DNA of 64,000 bases from Arion vulgaris (GCA_020796225.1 CM036775.1:14876875-14940874), one strand, 5' to 3'. Shown: positions 21,241 through 32,275, counted from the stretch's first letter. Notes: generated from the sequence alone by a model not told the origin. Numbers and translations are program-made.

Positions 21241-21394
21241 TCGTAATTAGCCGGTATACTATCTATGGGTCATCTTTAAAATATCCGTCAGCCGGTATAT
21301 CTGCTCTAAAGTGCAAATAGGTTAACTGCTTATGTTTAACACTCATACGTTGTCGCTAAGAATATCCATATTCTTAGGTCTACACACAGCCCAC

Positions 21395-21530
21395 TATAAA
21401 CTCATACGACCAGCGGAGTCAGGTAAAAATTCTAGGAAATAAGACCCCAACCGTCGCGCGAGACAACTATAAACTTATGGACCTACGGACTCAGGTAAGA
21501 ATTATGGGAAATCAGACCACAACTACACCA
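21395..21530. repeat. Two diverged tandem copies of about 70 bp
   Basis: ACTATAAACTCATACGACC and ACTATAAACTTATGGACC start two units, each with a GACTCAGGTAA-type segment and GGGAAATCAGACC/GGAAATAAGACC. Confidence 0.5.
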
Positions 21531-21546
21531 CGTGACCTTCCATTCC

Positions 21547-21716
21547 AGCAGTGGCGGCTCGTGATCATTTTTGTCTATGGGGCCAGACAGAAATTTTGGG
21601 AAAAATCATGGTTTCGGTTAGGTTATATTTTAATTTATAAAATAATAAATACACGTCACACCTTATTTTTGGTGGGCCTGGCCCCACTAGCCCTTAATGA
21701 CGAGCGCTCACTGAGT
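21547..21716. mobile_element. Possible small DNA transposon (MITE)
   Basis: Ends CAGTGGCGGCTCGTGATC and CGAGCGCTCACTG are imperfect inverted repeats. A second left end occurs at 25628 (CAGTGGCGGCTCGCGG). No clear TSD was found. Confidence 0.4.
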
Positions 21717-21888
21717 CAAGCCCTGATAAAGAAAGATAGATTCTAGTCAACTTCTGTCAATGTTTATCTATCAAAACTAAAAATAATGTAGTTTTACAAA
21801 GCATCCACAACCAAATAGATGTTTATTCTGTGGATGCACTTTGCAAACTATCTTATGTCGTATTTCAACCCTTTCGCTCTGTGATGAG

Positions 21889-22093
21889 GAGTCGCCCGGC
21901 TCAGCGTAGTTCGTAGCGCGTTGGACGACGGGTGACTAGCCCAGTGGGAGTGCGGGTTCAATTCCGCGGGCTGCAGATAACCACAGGTTCCCCAGATTCA
22001 CGGTGTTCGTGGCACCGAACCGAATGATTACTATGTCCATGGCACCGAGTCGAAGAGCTGAAAGCTCAAGTGCTTCTGGATCGGGGGAAAAAT
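21889..22093 (+). repeat. SINE-T copy
   Basis: Sense copy with GTTCGTAGCGCGTTGGACGA, GCGGGTTCAATTCCGCGGGC and the AGTGCTTCTGGATCGGGGG tail. Slightly diverged head. Confidence 0.75.
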
Positions 22094-22094
22094 G

Positions 22095-22170
22095 CAGGAG
22101 TTAGGGTAATGAACGAGCTGATAGATTGGTGGCTTGGCTATAATATCAGAGGAGCTGCCATGTATCGAAT
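22095..22170 (+). pseudogene. LINE RNase H fragment
   Basis: NERADRLAGLAYNIRGAAM-type sequence across GGGTAATGAACGAGCTGATA and TATAATATCAGAGGAGCTGC. Antisense copies of the same segment lie at 57712 and 61520. Confidence 0.5.
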
Positions 22171-22213
22171 GAAAATAACAGATGCATACTTAATCCTAAC
22201 TAAATGTTTAATC

Positions 22214-22421
22214 TTCTTTTTTTTTTTCGATTCAGAAGCACTTGAGCTGAAAGCTCTTCGGCTCGGTGTCATGGACATCGTAACCCTTCGTTCGGTGCCA
22301 CGAACACCGTAAATCTGGGGAACCTGTACCTTTTGTGCCAGTCCGCGGAGTTGAACCCGCACATACAGAGGACTTGTCACCCGTAGTCAAACGCGCTACG
22401 AACACGCTGGACACACGAGCT
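22214..22421 (-). repeat. SINE-T copy
   Basis: Minus-strand SINE-T with poly(A) in sense at 22216-22228, B box GGTTCAACTCC and the CGTGTTCGTAGCGCGTTTGA head. Confidence 0.8.
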
Positions 22422-22591
22422 TAATATTTTAAAACACATATTGTGCTTATGAAAAAGCCGATAGATAATGTTATAAAGATAATCTTTTTTCTATAAATTG
22501 TGATTAGCTTTCAAGACGACGAGTAAAATATGGCGCCAGGATGTAACAAATGCGCCATGGTGCTTGTGTGCACCGCGTTGGACAACTCTAT

Positions 22592-23035
22592 CTTAGTGTA
22601 TCAAGTGTCACTCATTTGACATGTCTAGACCTTAGTGTATCAAGTGTCACTCATTTGACATGTCTAGACCTTAGTGTATCAAGTGTCACTCATTTGACAT
22701 GCCTAGACCTTAGTGTATCAAGTGTCACTCATTTGACATGTCTAGACCTTAGTGTATCAAGTGTCACTCATTTGACATGTCTAGACCTTAGTGTATCAAG
22801 TGTCACTCATTTGACATGTCTAGACCTTAGTGTATCAAGTGTCACTCATTTGACATGCCTAGACCTTAGTGTATCAAGTGTCACTCATTTGACATGTCTA
22901 GACCTTAGTGTATCAAGTGTCACTCATTTGACATGTCTAGACCTTAGTGTATCAAGTGTCACTCATTTGACATGTCTAGACCTTAGTGTATCAAGTGTCA
23001 CTCATTTGACATGTCTAGACCTTAGTGTGCAGGGG
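22592..23035. repeat. 39-bp minisatellite, about 11 units
   Basis: Unit CTTAGTGTATCAAGTGTCAC plus TCATTTGACATGTCTAGAC. Because 39 is divisible by three it gives a 169-codon frame of a 13-residue repeat; nothing else suggests a gene. Confidence 0.9.
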
Positions 23036-23082
23036 AGACAATTCCACTTGAAACGTTGAGTGTGGAATGAACCAACAACTTT

Positions 23083-23273
23083 GCCCGCCTGCCCAGCGTG
23101 TTCGTAGCGCGTTGGACATGCCCTTGTGAGTGCGTTTCAATTCCGCGGGCTGGCAGAAAAGCCACAGGTTCTCCAGATTTACGGTGTCCGTGGCACCGGA
23201 CCGAAGAGTTATACAGTAATGTCCATGGCACCGAGCTGAAGAGCTCAGGCTTCTGGATTGAGACCCCCAAAAC
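23083..23273 (+). repeat. SINE-T copy
   Basis: Head CCCAGCGTGTTCGTAGCGCG, B box degraded to GTTTCAATTCC, tail GGCTTCTGGATTGAGAC. Older than most copies. Confidence 0.75.
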
Positions 23274-23287
23274 CCACAATTTTCTTG

Positions 23288-23948
23288 TGTCCGATAGTCT
23301 CTGTAGCGTAGAGGTTAGGTGATTGCCTCTTGTACCAAATGTAATAGGTTCACTCCCACGTGAAGCAATCGGTATACTTTTCCAGAGATCCCTGATCTCA
23401 GTGTAGGAGAGATCGAGTTCCAAGTCTATATCGGAGACGGACGATAAAACGTAGGTCCCGTGTTCAATTTGAGCCCGTAAATGAACCTTTGGCAGCTCAA
23501 AGTCGAGAAGAGCAGACTGAAAGCCACCGCCCTTCGCCCGCGTGCCCAGCGTGTTCGTAGCGCGTTGGACTACGGGTGACAAGTCCTCTGTATGTGCGGG
23601 TTCAACTCCGCGGACTTGCAGAAAAGCTACAGGTTCCCCAGATTTACGGTGTTCGTGGCAACGAACCGAAGGTTACGATGTCCATGGCACCGAGCGAAGA
23701 GCTTTCAGCTCAAGTGCTTCTGGATCGGAAAAAAGAAAAAAGCCACCGCCAAGCAAAATTCATTATAAAAGATTAAAAATAAAATTCATGCAAATACATT
23801 ACCCTCTTCAAAATGGCATCGGGACCTCACCGGTGCTAGGAGTTCGTGCACTGTAGCTGAGATCTTCCTGTGTAAGTAAGAGATCGGAGCACATATGGTT
23901 ACTTACCGAAGTGCAATGATGATGGTCCTATCAATCAATTGATCAATC
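23288..23948 (+). repeat. SINE-C copy split by SINE-T
   Basis: Head GTCTCTGTAGCGTAGAGGTT, B box AATAGGTTCACTCC, body to AAGCCACCGCC at 23531, then after SINE-T from 23741 to the ATCAATCAATTGATCAATCA tail. Confidence 0.8.
23532..23740 (+). repeat. SINE-T copy nested in SINE-C
   Basis: Full-length sense SINE-T with an A-rich tail broken by G. TSD AGCCACCGCC at 23522-23531 and 23741-23750. Confidence 0.85.
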
Positions 23949-24044
23949 AACCTACTTGTGTTCAAGTTGATAGGCGAATACTTGCGCAATATACAGTTTA
24001 AATATCTTTATGTTACTAATTTGTATCTATAATTAAGAATTAAA

Positions 24045-25049
24045 AGTGTGACTGTACTGTAGATATTTGATGCAACATTAGCACAAGATGTATCAAGAAT
24101 TGAAAGTTTGACAGTACTGTAGACATTTGATGCAACAACAGCACAAGATGTATCAAGAATTGAAAGTTTGACAGTACTGTAGACATTTGATGCAACAACA
24201 GCACAAGATGTATCAAGAATTGAAAGTTTGACAGTACTGTAGACATTTGATGCAACAACAGCACAAGATGTATCAAGAATTGAAAGTTTGACAGTACTGT
24301 AGACATTTGATGCAACAACAGCACAAGAACAACAGCACAAGATGTATCAAGAATTGAAAGTTTGACAGTACTGTAGACATTTGATGCAACAACAGCACAA
24401 GATGTATCAAGAATTGAAAGTTTGACAGTACTGTAGACATTTGATGCAACAACAGCACAAGAACAACAGCACAAGATGTATTAAGAATTGAAAGTTTGAC
24501 AGTACTGTAGACATTTGATGCAACAACAGCACAAGATGTATCAAGAATTGAAAGTTTGACAGTACTGTAGACATTTGATGCAACAACAGCACAAGGTGTA
24601 TCAAGAATTGAAAGTTTGACAGTACTGTAGACATTTGATGCAACAACAGCACAAGATGTATCAAGAATTGAAAGTTTGACAGTACTGTAGACATTTGATG
24701 CAACAACAGCACAAGATGTATCAAGAATTGAAAGTTTGACAGTACTGTAGACATTTGATGCAACAACAGCACAAGATGTATCAAGAATTGAAAGTTTGAC
24801 AGTACTGTAGACATTTGATGCAACAACAGCACAAGATGTATCAAGAATTGAAAGTTTGACAGTACTGTAGACATTTGATGCAACAACAGCACAAGATGTA
24901 TCAAGAATTGAAAGTTTGACAGTACTGTAGACATTTGATGCAACAACAGCACAAGATGTATCAAGAATTGAAAGTTTGACAGTACTGTAGACATTTGATG
25001 CAACAACAGCACAAGAACAACAGCACAAGATGTATCAAGAATTGAAAGT
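24045..25049. repeat. 60-bp minisatellite, about 16 units
   Basis: Unit ATCAAGAATTGAAAGTTTGA, CAGTACTGTAGACATTTGAT, GCAACAACAGCACAAGATGT. Three units carry an extra ACAACAGCACAAG. The period of 60 yields long minus-strand frames of a 20-residue repeat. Confidence 0.92.
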
Positions 25050-25060
25050 TTGAAAACACA

Positions 25061-25190
25061 TTAAAGACTAGCAGTAAGAAGTTAAAATTAAAATAAATTG
25101 ATAACTTGCCAATTACACGGCCATATTTTTACAACTTCAAGTTATCGATTTATTTTAATTTTAACTTCCTTACCTGTGCTAGTCTTTATT
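25061..25190. repeat. Long inverted repeat (hairpin), about 48-bp arms
   Basis: Left arm 25061-25108 contains AAGTTAAAATTAAAATAAAT and GATAACTTG. Right arm 25138-25190 is its reverse complement with one substitution in the core (ATCGAT versus ATTGAT) and a few differences near AGACTAGC. The loop is about 29 bp. It directly follows the 60-bp array. Confidence 0.75.
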
Positions 25191-25348
25191 GACAGCTATA
25201 TATAGCTTTATTTACTAATATGTTATGTTGTGTATATACAACTATCCAAATTGTTAAGTTACGTATATGTTAGTGAATCACATCGGATGTCTGAGAAAGC
25301 TTTGTGTGCATCAAGCTTCTTTAATGAATGTGTTTGCTTTGTATTGTA

Positions 25349-25606
25349 CAGAGTGTTCAAGATAATTGCAGCCCCATTGACAAATCGAAAGTTGCCAGAT
25401 AACCTATCGCGTTGTGTTTATTAACTATTTAAACCGGTTCTGACGAGCTCGTCCTACGTCACATTTGTTCATCGCCCTTTCCGCACTACAATTAGACACC
25501 GTCACACAACCTTGACCTATACTACGTCATAACTGAACCTTTTCATTTCCATACATATATGCCAGATTAGCTCCATTCGTAGGCTGCTTTTAAATTGAAC
25601 ACCCTG
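25349..25606. mobile_element. Mariner-type MITE
   Basis: TA-flanked element with terminal inverted repeats CAGAGTGTTCAA and TTGAACACCCTG, about 258 bp, no ORF. A TA target duplication and a CAGGGTGTTCAA-like end are typical of Tc1/mariner derivatives. Confidence 0.65.
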
Positions 25607-25736
25607 TATAATGAAATACTTAGTTGCAGTGGCGGCTCGCGGTTATTTCTTTTGGTGGGGCCCGGCAAACATTTCGGAATAATTGGGGTTTTTGGAGTAT
25701 TTACTATTTCTTGTCTATTCCGGGAAGTTATTACTC

Positions 25737-26090
25737 CTTTCTCTCTCTCTCTCTTCCTCTCTCTCTTTATTTCTCTCTTCCCTCTCTCTTTATTCTCTTA
25801 TTTCTCTCTTCTTTATTTCTCTCTCTCTTTATTTCTCTCTTTCTCTCTCTTTATTTCTCTCTCTTTATTTCTCTTCTCTCTTTATTTCTCTCTCTCTTTT
25901 TTCTCTCTTTATTTCTCTCTCTTTATTTCTCTCTCTTATTTCTCTCTCTCTCTTTATTTCTCTCTCTTTATTTCTCTCTCTTTATTTCTCTCTCTCTCTT
26001 ATTTTCGCTTCTCTCTTTATTTCTCTCTCTTTTTTCTCTCTTTTCTTCTCTCTCTTATTTCTCTCTCTCTCTCATTTACTCTCTCTCGAG
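25737..26090. repeat. (CTCTTTATTTCT)n microsatellite
   Basis: Pyrimidine-rich tract of CTCTCT and TTTATTTCTCTC units. It lies left of a SINE-E whose sense tail is GA-rich on the minus strand, so it may have grown from such a tail. Confidence 0.85.
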
Positions 26091-26189
26091 CACGCAATCA
26101 CCGCTTAGACTGATGTACCAGATTTTCCCATAAATTCTGCTTTCATGTGAAAATCTGATTCATGCAGCATTAGCATGTGTGTATTTCGT

Positions 26190-26390
26190 CACACCTTTAG
26201 CGCCATTTGGAGCCCTGGTGCTTATCCTTCGGCGATGTGTCCGGTTTTAGCTAGCGTTTACTGGGTTCGCTCTCCGTCGCCTCGGGTTGTCCCCAGCCAA
26301 CCTGCAAAGCAGCAGGTTGCTATTTTCTTTTAAGGTAGCTACCCTTAGACAACCTTCCTCCCGGGTTGTTGAGCGTCATCTGCCCAGTTT
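26190..26390 (-). repeat. SINE-E copy, diverged
   Basis: Shares GGTGCTTATCCTTCGGCGAT, TGTCCGGTTT, GTTTACTGGGTTCGCTCTCC, AACCTGCAAAGCAGCAGGTT and TTGAGCGTCATCTGCCCAG with the copies at 51296 and 62414. Orientation is inferred from the GA-rich tail at the low-coordinate side. Confidence 0.6.
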
Positions 26391-27350
26391 GCCAGTCTTT
26401 TTTTAGACTGCTTGGTTTGCCTGCCGTCCAGTTTTGTGTACGGTTTGCTCCACTGGCCTTTGATTGTCCCCAAACAACTACAAGGCAGTAGTAATCTGTG
26501 AGGGGAAACGCGGTTATTGCTCTCTGGATGGAGACCCCATCCTCGACGCTCGCCACCTCGCGTTTCATTTTGGTGCCCATTCGCCCATTTCTGCTTGTGC
26601 ACTCGTCCACCGACTGGGCCCGTCCCTTTTTTCCCGTCACTTGTGCTCATATTGTTCTACTGGGCGATAAGTTACCCATTTCTATCTCACTGTGCACAGT
26701 TTATCACCATTCGGTAGGAACTTTGCACTGGATTCAAGCCTCTGCTGTGCTTTCCAGTTTTTCTGCACAATTGGGGCGACCGCTCACCCCTAAGTTTGCC
26801 ACGCCTTTTCGACGCTCTATCATCAGCACCGTGCATGTCTGTCCACACCGGTGGGCTCCCCTGTCTATCGTCCGTGTGCGTGTTCGCGCTACTTTGATGC
26901 CTGCTCACCGTGTTTATCTGTTTTCTCACCGTGCTCACATCTTCTATGCCTCAATACTGTCATGACACGCAACTCAATTCGAGCTCCTACCTCGTGGCTC
27001 CGAGTTTCGCCCGATATGGGCCCAGTCTCTTCTCTGGATGCACCCTTCATCCCTTTATGTTTATTTATTCAGCTTTTCCCATAAGTTGGGAGATATGTGC
27101 ATTAATAGTCACTTTGAGATTCTGCTCGTCTGTGTTGCGAGCGGATCTCATCCAATGTAACTGCGTCTGCATCACTACTTATACCAGAGTAGCTCTCCTC
27201 GATCCCTACGCTTAGCCAGATAAGAACAGTTGTCCGTTTCAAGGTCACCACGTGGACGTGGGGTAGAATCTCGGTTAGTGCCAGCTCACTAATCCTGGCG
27301 CGACGTTGTCCCTATGTGCGTTAGACCCCATTATCCCGTTTAGGAAAAGA
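26391..27350. other. C-rich block of unknown class
   Basis: Base composition differs from the A/T-rich surroundings. It starts with a partial second SINE-E-like stretch (TGTACGGTTTGCTCCACTGG, CCCCAAACAACTACAAGGCA) and has an open frame of 155 codons at 26498-26965 without family resemblance. It might be the leader of a retroelement; no terminal repeats were seen. Confidence 0.35.
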
Positions 27351-28209
27351 ACAAAAGCTTCTGTTCTGCAACAGCTTGATACTAAAGAGAGTTGGCTATT
27401 AAATAATATAAAATCAAGGACAATTAAATATTTCGGACAGATCAAATGACAGGAGCGCCTAGAGAATATTTAAAAAAAAAAAGACTTGTCTGGAACGGAA
27501 ATTGAAAATACGGCGCCCACATGACAACAAACCACGAACTTGTGAAAGATAAGGGCATCGTAAACATATTGCCATTATGTCTCCGTATGTATTCGTCCAT
27601 ATGTTAGTGGGTTTTTTAATTCGTCACTCCTGTTGTTCATTTGCTTGATAAAGGCCTTATTGGTCGAAGCGTTGCTATATATTGTCATTGTTTTTGTAAT
27701 TTGTAAAACTACAGTACTTTGTTATTACGTGTTTGTCATTAAAAGGGTAAACTAGCTAAACTAGATCAAGTAACGTCAGTCGACAGGTCAGAGTTCACGG
27801 AAGCGGACGTACAGGGGAATCAAGCTCAAAGGTCAGGAATGTTGTTTGATTTATTGCTGTAGAGAAGATGTATTAATGCAAGGGCCAATTCCATAAAGCT
27901 AATATTATTATAAGAAGGTTTGTTATTTAATACCATTACTTTCTATAATTGTATACTATTTTTATATAAAATTGGGGATTCAATCGATAATTAAACGAAC
28001 TATTTGAGCTAGAGTCCTCGTTTATCTGAGAAGTAGTTTGGCTGTGTAAGAATGAATATATCTTCCAGCGAATGAAAATGGCATTGTTTTGGCAATTATT
28101 ATTGCAATAGCGATCAAAGGTCAGAGGCCGCAATGTAGGAACTGGTAAACTAGCCCCAGAAATAGTGCACGGCACAATGCTTGAAGTATTAGAGGCAAAA
28201 TTCAGTATA
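27351..28209. other. No gene recognised
   Basis: A/T-rich sequence; the 79-codon minus frame at 27936-28175 has no support beyond length. Confidence 0.4.
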
Positions 28210-29480
28210 TATATAGTATTTTTAATAAGGAGATATTATATAAATAAAGGATTGTTATATTGTTCTGATATAATATTTATATTTTAGTGTTATATATCCA
28301 ACTGTCAAAGCTAATCAGTGTCAAGTTAAAAGTAATAATTACGAAAAATAATTTCTAAAATAATAAGTACACGTTAATTCTTTTGGGTTTGGTAGGACCG
28401 GTTCTTACAGGCCCCTAATGACCAGAGGCGTATACAAATTAGGGTAAAAGATTAGAATTTCAAATTTCAGACTGTGTATGAAATTTTAGGTTATATATCA
28501 ACTTTCAATACTAATCAGTATCTCGTTGAAAGTAATAATTATGAACAAATAATGTCTAAAATAATAAGTACAGGTTACTCAATATTTTTGGTGAGGCGCG
28601 CCTCTGCATTCCAGTATTGGTGTATATAGACGAATTCCTTTTAAATCAACACAAAATGCTAAATCGAAGTTATATTATCCAACAAGTTAAGTTTAACAAT
28701 AAGGAATATCAATATTATGAATATTTTTCACCAATAAATAATCACAGACTGACAGAATTGAGTAAAATTGCAAAAAAAAAAGCTTGCAGTGTTCTATCAA
28801 ACATATATATTGTTCAGCCCCCAACGTAAGCTAGGTCAGGATTTTCCGTCAGTTGTCAGGCCCAGCTAGAGTTGGCTGTGTGTGAGCTCGCATTCCAGTA
28901 TTGTTGTATAAAGACGAATTCTATTTAAAATCAATACAACATACTAAACCAAGGTTATATTATGCAACAAGTTAAGTTTAACAATAAAATATCAGTATTA
29001 TTAATATTTTTCATCAATAAATAACTGTAGGTCCATAGAATTGACTAAAATTGCAAAAAAAACTTGCAATGTTCTTCTTCTTTTGTCGTCACACTGCTAC
29101 CGGGTTGTTGCCCAGTGTCGTGGTTTTCTGTTTTTGTCTTGTGCTGTTCTGGTGGCTTGGGTGATTGTTATTTTTGCTCTTTCACGGGATTCTGCTATAC
29201 CATCTAACCGCCTTCTTTCCTGATGTTCTGTTGTAGAAAACTCTGTTTACTGTGGAGTTTAGATACATTCTTATTAAGTGGCCAAACCACTTCATTCTTT
29301 GTTTCTCTATGTAATTCAAGCAAGGTTCTGTGCCAATTTCTTTTTATGCTGATATTGGTGACTCTTTTCTGGTGTTCTATCAACCATATACAATATCCCC
29401 CAACTCAAACTAGGTCAGAGTTTCCCCGGTCAGTTATGTGGTCCAATATTAGAGTTAGCTGTGGTCCTACACAACAACCG
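28210..29480 (-). repeat. Repeat N, tandem copies, one interrupted by a LINE tail
   Basis: Two neighbouring copies share GCATTCCAGTATTG, TAAAGACGAATTC-type, AACAAGTTAAGTTTAACAAT and TTTTTCACCAATAAATAA. A piece with GTGTTCTATCAAACATATAT and GAGTTGGCTGTG follows. In the second copy a LINE 3' end (29083-29375) splits the sequence. Confidence 0.6.
29083..29375 (-). pseudogene. LINE 3' end inserted in repeat N
   Basis: Minus strand: QKRVTNISIKRNWHRTLLEL and HRETKNEVVWPLNKNV, then a 3' end CACTGGGCAACAACCCGGTA with a GACAAAAGAAGAAG tail. TSD about ATGTTCT / GTGTTCT; the uninterrupted sister copy near 28787 reads CAGTGTTCTATCAA. Confidence 0.6.
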
Positions 29481-29844
29481 ATTTTTATTAACGAATTCCA
29501 ACCATCCTACAACGTATTCTTATTTCTGTCACCGCTTTCCTGTCTATGTCAGATAATGAATGACAAACCACGATCATGAAAACACTTTCATTACCATGGC
29601 CCCCAGAAAATTGATGTTACCCTGTCTGATGGTCTTCACATTTTCTCTTGTGCGTGAAGTCAGTGACACGTACTGTCTATTCACAGGAGTTTTTCAATCA
29701 ACGATCAAATTTAGCATTTCGCGGTTAGTTTGTCGTTTCCTAGCAACAGGAAACCATCTTGGAAATAGAACCCGGATCTCTAAAACCATCAAAGCAGCGT
29801 CTATGCATTTGATTATCGTGTATTATACTGAGTTCTAAGGCAAA

Positions 29845-30440
29845 GAGTTTATTAATTTTCTGTATTTATGACCAGCACACCTTCATATGGGTGTGAAGTA
29901 TGGACATTTAACAAGGCAGTGGAAAAATATATATGTGCTTTGGAATATGTGTTACAGAAGAATCATCCGTATATCTTGGACAGAGAAGAGAACAAATAGA
30001 TATATATACAGAAGGAACTCAAAATCAAAGAAAACTGACTGATGCTACAAATAAGAAAATTGATGTATTTTGGACATTTAAAGAGACATGAAGGGTTGGA
30101 GAAGACTATTAGGGAAGGATGTATCCCGGCAAAGATGAGGGAAAGAAGACCAGGGAGAAGATGGATTCGGGATATAACTGATGATCCCCTCGCCTGCCCA
30201 GCGTTCGTAGCGCTTGGACGAGGGATGACAATCCCCTGTGAGTGTGGTTCAATTCCGCGGGCTGGCAGAAAAGTCACAGATTCTCCAGATTTACGGTGTT
30301 CGTGGCTCCGAACCGAAGGGTTGCGGTGTCCATGGCACTGAGCCGAAGAGCTGAAAGCACAAGTGCTTCTGGATCGGAAAAACCACAAAAACCCTGATGA
30401 TTTGAGCATGACTTCTGCAGAGATGGAACATCTGACATAA
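29845..30440 (+). pseudogene. LINE ORF tail fragment split by SINE-T
   Basis: SYGCEVWTFNKAVEKYICA, a frameshift, then LQIRKLMYFGHLKRHEGLEK and MRERRPGRRWIRDITD, resuming after the SINE-T with MTSAEMEHLT. Antisense siblings lie at 30530, 54121 and 57850. Confidence 0.7.
30187..30393 (+). repeat. SINE-T copy nested in a LINE tail
   Basis: Sense copy with B box GTGGTTCAATTCC and the AGTGCTTCTGGATCGG tail. TSD CTGATGAT at 30179-30186 and 30394-30401. Confidence 0.8.
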
Positions 30441-30529
30441 AAGAGAAATAAATTCCGAAGGACTGCTAGGGTGGCAAAGTTAGGCTCAGGGCACTCTCTT
30501 ATTACCCAATAAGACTAGTTCTCGCGAGT

Positions 30530-30680
30530 CTCATATGCCAGCTGTCCCGCCTCTGCAAAGGTCATGTTCTAATCATCAGTTATATCCTAAATCCAACTTC
30601 TCTGTGGTTTTCCTCTTCTCTTGTTTGTCGAAATGCCTCCTTCCATAAGTCTTCTCCAACCTGTCATGTCTCTGTGGTTA
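30530..30680 (-). pseudogene. LINE tail fragment
   Basis: Antisense match to the 29845 family: CCCGCCTCTGCAAAGGTCAT, TCATCAGTTATATCCTAAAT, CTTCTCTGTGGTTTTCCTCT and GTCTTCTCCAACCTGTCATG. Confidence 0.6.
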
Positions 30681-30692
30681 AGACGTTTGACT

Positions 30693-30893
30693 GCCCGTCT
30701 GCCCAGCGTGTTCGTAGCGCGTTGGACTATGGGTGACTATCCTTCTGTGTGTGCGGGTTCAATTCCGCTGGATGGCAGAAAAGCCACAGATTCCCAGATT
30801 TACGGTGTTCGTGGCACCGAACCGAAGGGTTACGATGTTCATGGCACCGAGCCGAAGAGCTGAAAAGTTCAAGTGCTTCTGGATCGAAAAAAA
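30693..30893 (+). repeat. SINE-T copy, full length
   Basis: Intact A- and B-box regions and an A-rich tail. TSD AGACGTTTGACT at 30681-30692 and 30894-30905. Confidence 0.87.
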
Positions 30894-31205
30894 AGACGTT
30901 TGACTTGCGTGCTAATGGTTGTTGGTTCGAATCTGGATTGCGTCGTTCAGTTCACCATGCATTTTACCAGATTGTTGCCGGAGCTACGGCGTTTTTGCAA
31001 CGCTCTCGGCAGATGGCTTGCAATTTCTGCTAAGTGAGACGGAGCTAAATGTGGGAAATAATGTGAATTTAAAAAACATATCAAACATGAAAAAAATGGG
31101 TTTAAAAGCCGAAGGATTGACTTCATTGCACCGGGTTACCCCATATGGCTCAGTCCCTCTCCGCAGAAATGGCACGCCACCTGCAGAGAGTATTGCACAA
31201 AGCAA
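30894..31205. repeat. Two SINE-G pieces, head to head
   Basis: 30894-31040 is sense (TTGGTTCGAATCTGGATTGC, GATTGTTGCCGGAGCTACGG). 31100-31205 is antisense (GCCGAAGGATTGACTTCATT, CAGAAATGGCACGCCACCTG). About 60 bp of unrelated A/T-rich sequence separates them. Confidence 0.65.
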
Positions 31206-31499
31206 ATATGAGCATCTTGAAAACATACTGCGGTCTCGGGTCCATCCATCTTAGCCGCACCCATCTTAGTGTCGGCCAGTCTAAAGCAGTCTTTTCCTTG
31301 CTTGGACAAAGGGGATCCCGACAGCGAGAGATCTCTCTATCTTCTCTGCGCTCGTGTGGGTAGAGTTAACCATGGATACGCCCTGTGCTTTCGTAGGTTG
31401 CGCCAGATCCATGTAGTCTTAAGTGCATGATGCATCGTCTGTCCGCCAGCCCATCCATCCATTGATCTGTCCATCCATTCATCCACCCAACCATCCACC
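31206..31499. other. Unassigned sequence ending in a CCAT-rich microsatellite
   Basis: 31420-31500 is rich in CCATCCATCC. The preceding about 200 bp match no repeat or exon. Confidence 0.4.
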
Positions 31500-31700
31500 C
31501 ATCCGTGTATTCAAGTCCGGACCGCGCCATTCTATTCACGAGTGCAGTTTTTCCCAGAGACCACTAGGATTGTTGCTGGAGCTACGGAGTTCATGCTTTA
31601 TGCAATACTCTCAGCAGGTGGCGTGCCAGTTCTGGGGAGAGGGACGAGTCGTATGGGTAAAACCCGGTGAAATGAAGTAAATCCTTCGGCTTTTACACCC
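31500..31700 (+). repeat. SINE-G copy
   Basis: Sense copy: TTCAAGTCCGGACCGCGCCA, GATTGTTGCTGGAGCTACGG, GCAATACTCTCAGCAGGTGG, AAATCCTTCGGCTTTTACAC. Confidence 0.75.
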
Positions 31701-31849
31701 ATTTTAAAATCCATCCATCTATCTATCTATATATCATCCATCTCTCTCTTCGTGTTTTGTTTGACGCATAAGGCTTTAACAATAAATTTCCATTGTTCAC
31801 TTTCTGCCGCTTTTTTAACAAACTGTTTCTATTGTTAGGCATTTCTCTC

Positions 31850-32185
31850 TCGCATTGGCCAGATGTGGTTTTACAGAAGAATGATGAGAATCACAGGGAC
31901 TGTTAAAATGACGAATGTTGAATGAGATCAAGACACAGAGAAAGTTTATCATCAATATAAGAAAGAAGCAGTCATCATTTTTCGGGCATGTGATGAGAAA
32001 GGAAGTTTAGAAAACATTGTAACAACCGGTAAAATCGAGGGTAGGCGAGACAGTGAGATACAATTTTGGATAGCCTGACTTCATGGCACGGAAGAGTGTC
32101 AACATCTGAGATGATAGCAAACACCAGAGACTTGTGGAGATCCATGATCGCCTATGCCAGCCGGCACAGCCACTGATGATGATAG
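31850..32185 (+). pseudogene. LINE ORF tail fragment
   Basis: Sibling of 19058-19460 with TTTTTCGGGCATGTGATGAG, AAAATCGAGGGTAGGCGAGA and TAGCAAACACCAGAGACTTG. It shows the uninterrupted sequence of the site where SINE-T inserted at 20961. Confidence 0.65.
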
Positions 32186-32186
32186 G

Positions 32187-32275
32187 CCGGATGTCCCACC
32201 TCTGCAGCGTTCATGCTCAAACCATCAGTTACATCCTAAATCCATCTTCTCCGTGGTCTTTCTCTTTGCTGGTTT
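32187..32275 (-). pseudogene. LINE tail fragment
   Basis: Antisense match to the 30530 fragment (GGCCGGATGTCCCACCTCTG, ACCATCAGTTACATCCTAAA). It runs into the minisatellite. Confidence 0.55.

Noticed and set aside
22550..23059. 169-codon open frame with a 13-residue repeat
   Set aside because: Created by a 39-bp minisatellite whose period is divisible by three; no start context, splice sites or non-repeat domain.
24008..25028. Long minus-strand frames of 110-251 codons
   Set aside because: Products of the 60-bp minisatellite; several frames are open at once.
24045..25049. Regular repeats suggestive of a CRISPR array
   Set aside because: Units are contiguous and identical without unique spacers, and the DNA is animal nuclear. 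The same applies to the other arrays.
25595..26133. Ser/Leu/Phe-rich frames of 141-172 codons resembling membrane proteins
   Set aside because: Encoded by the CTCTTTATTTCT microsatellite in all three frames.
26498..26965. 155-codon open frame as a host gene
   Set aside because: No family resemblance, no splice sites of note; kept only as part of an unknown block.
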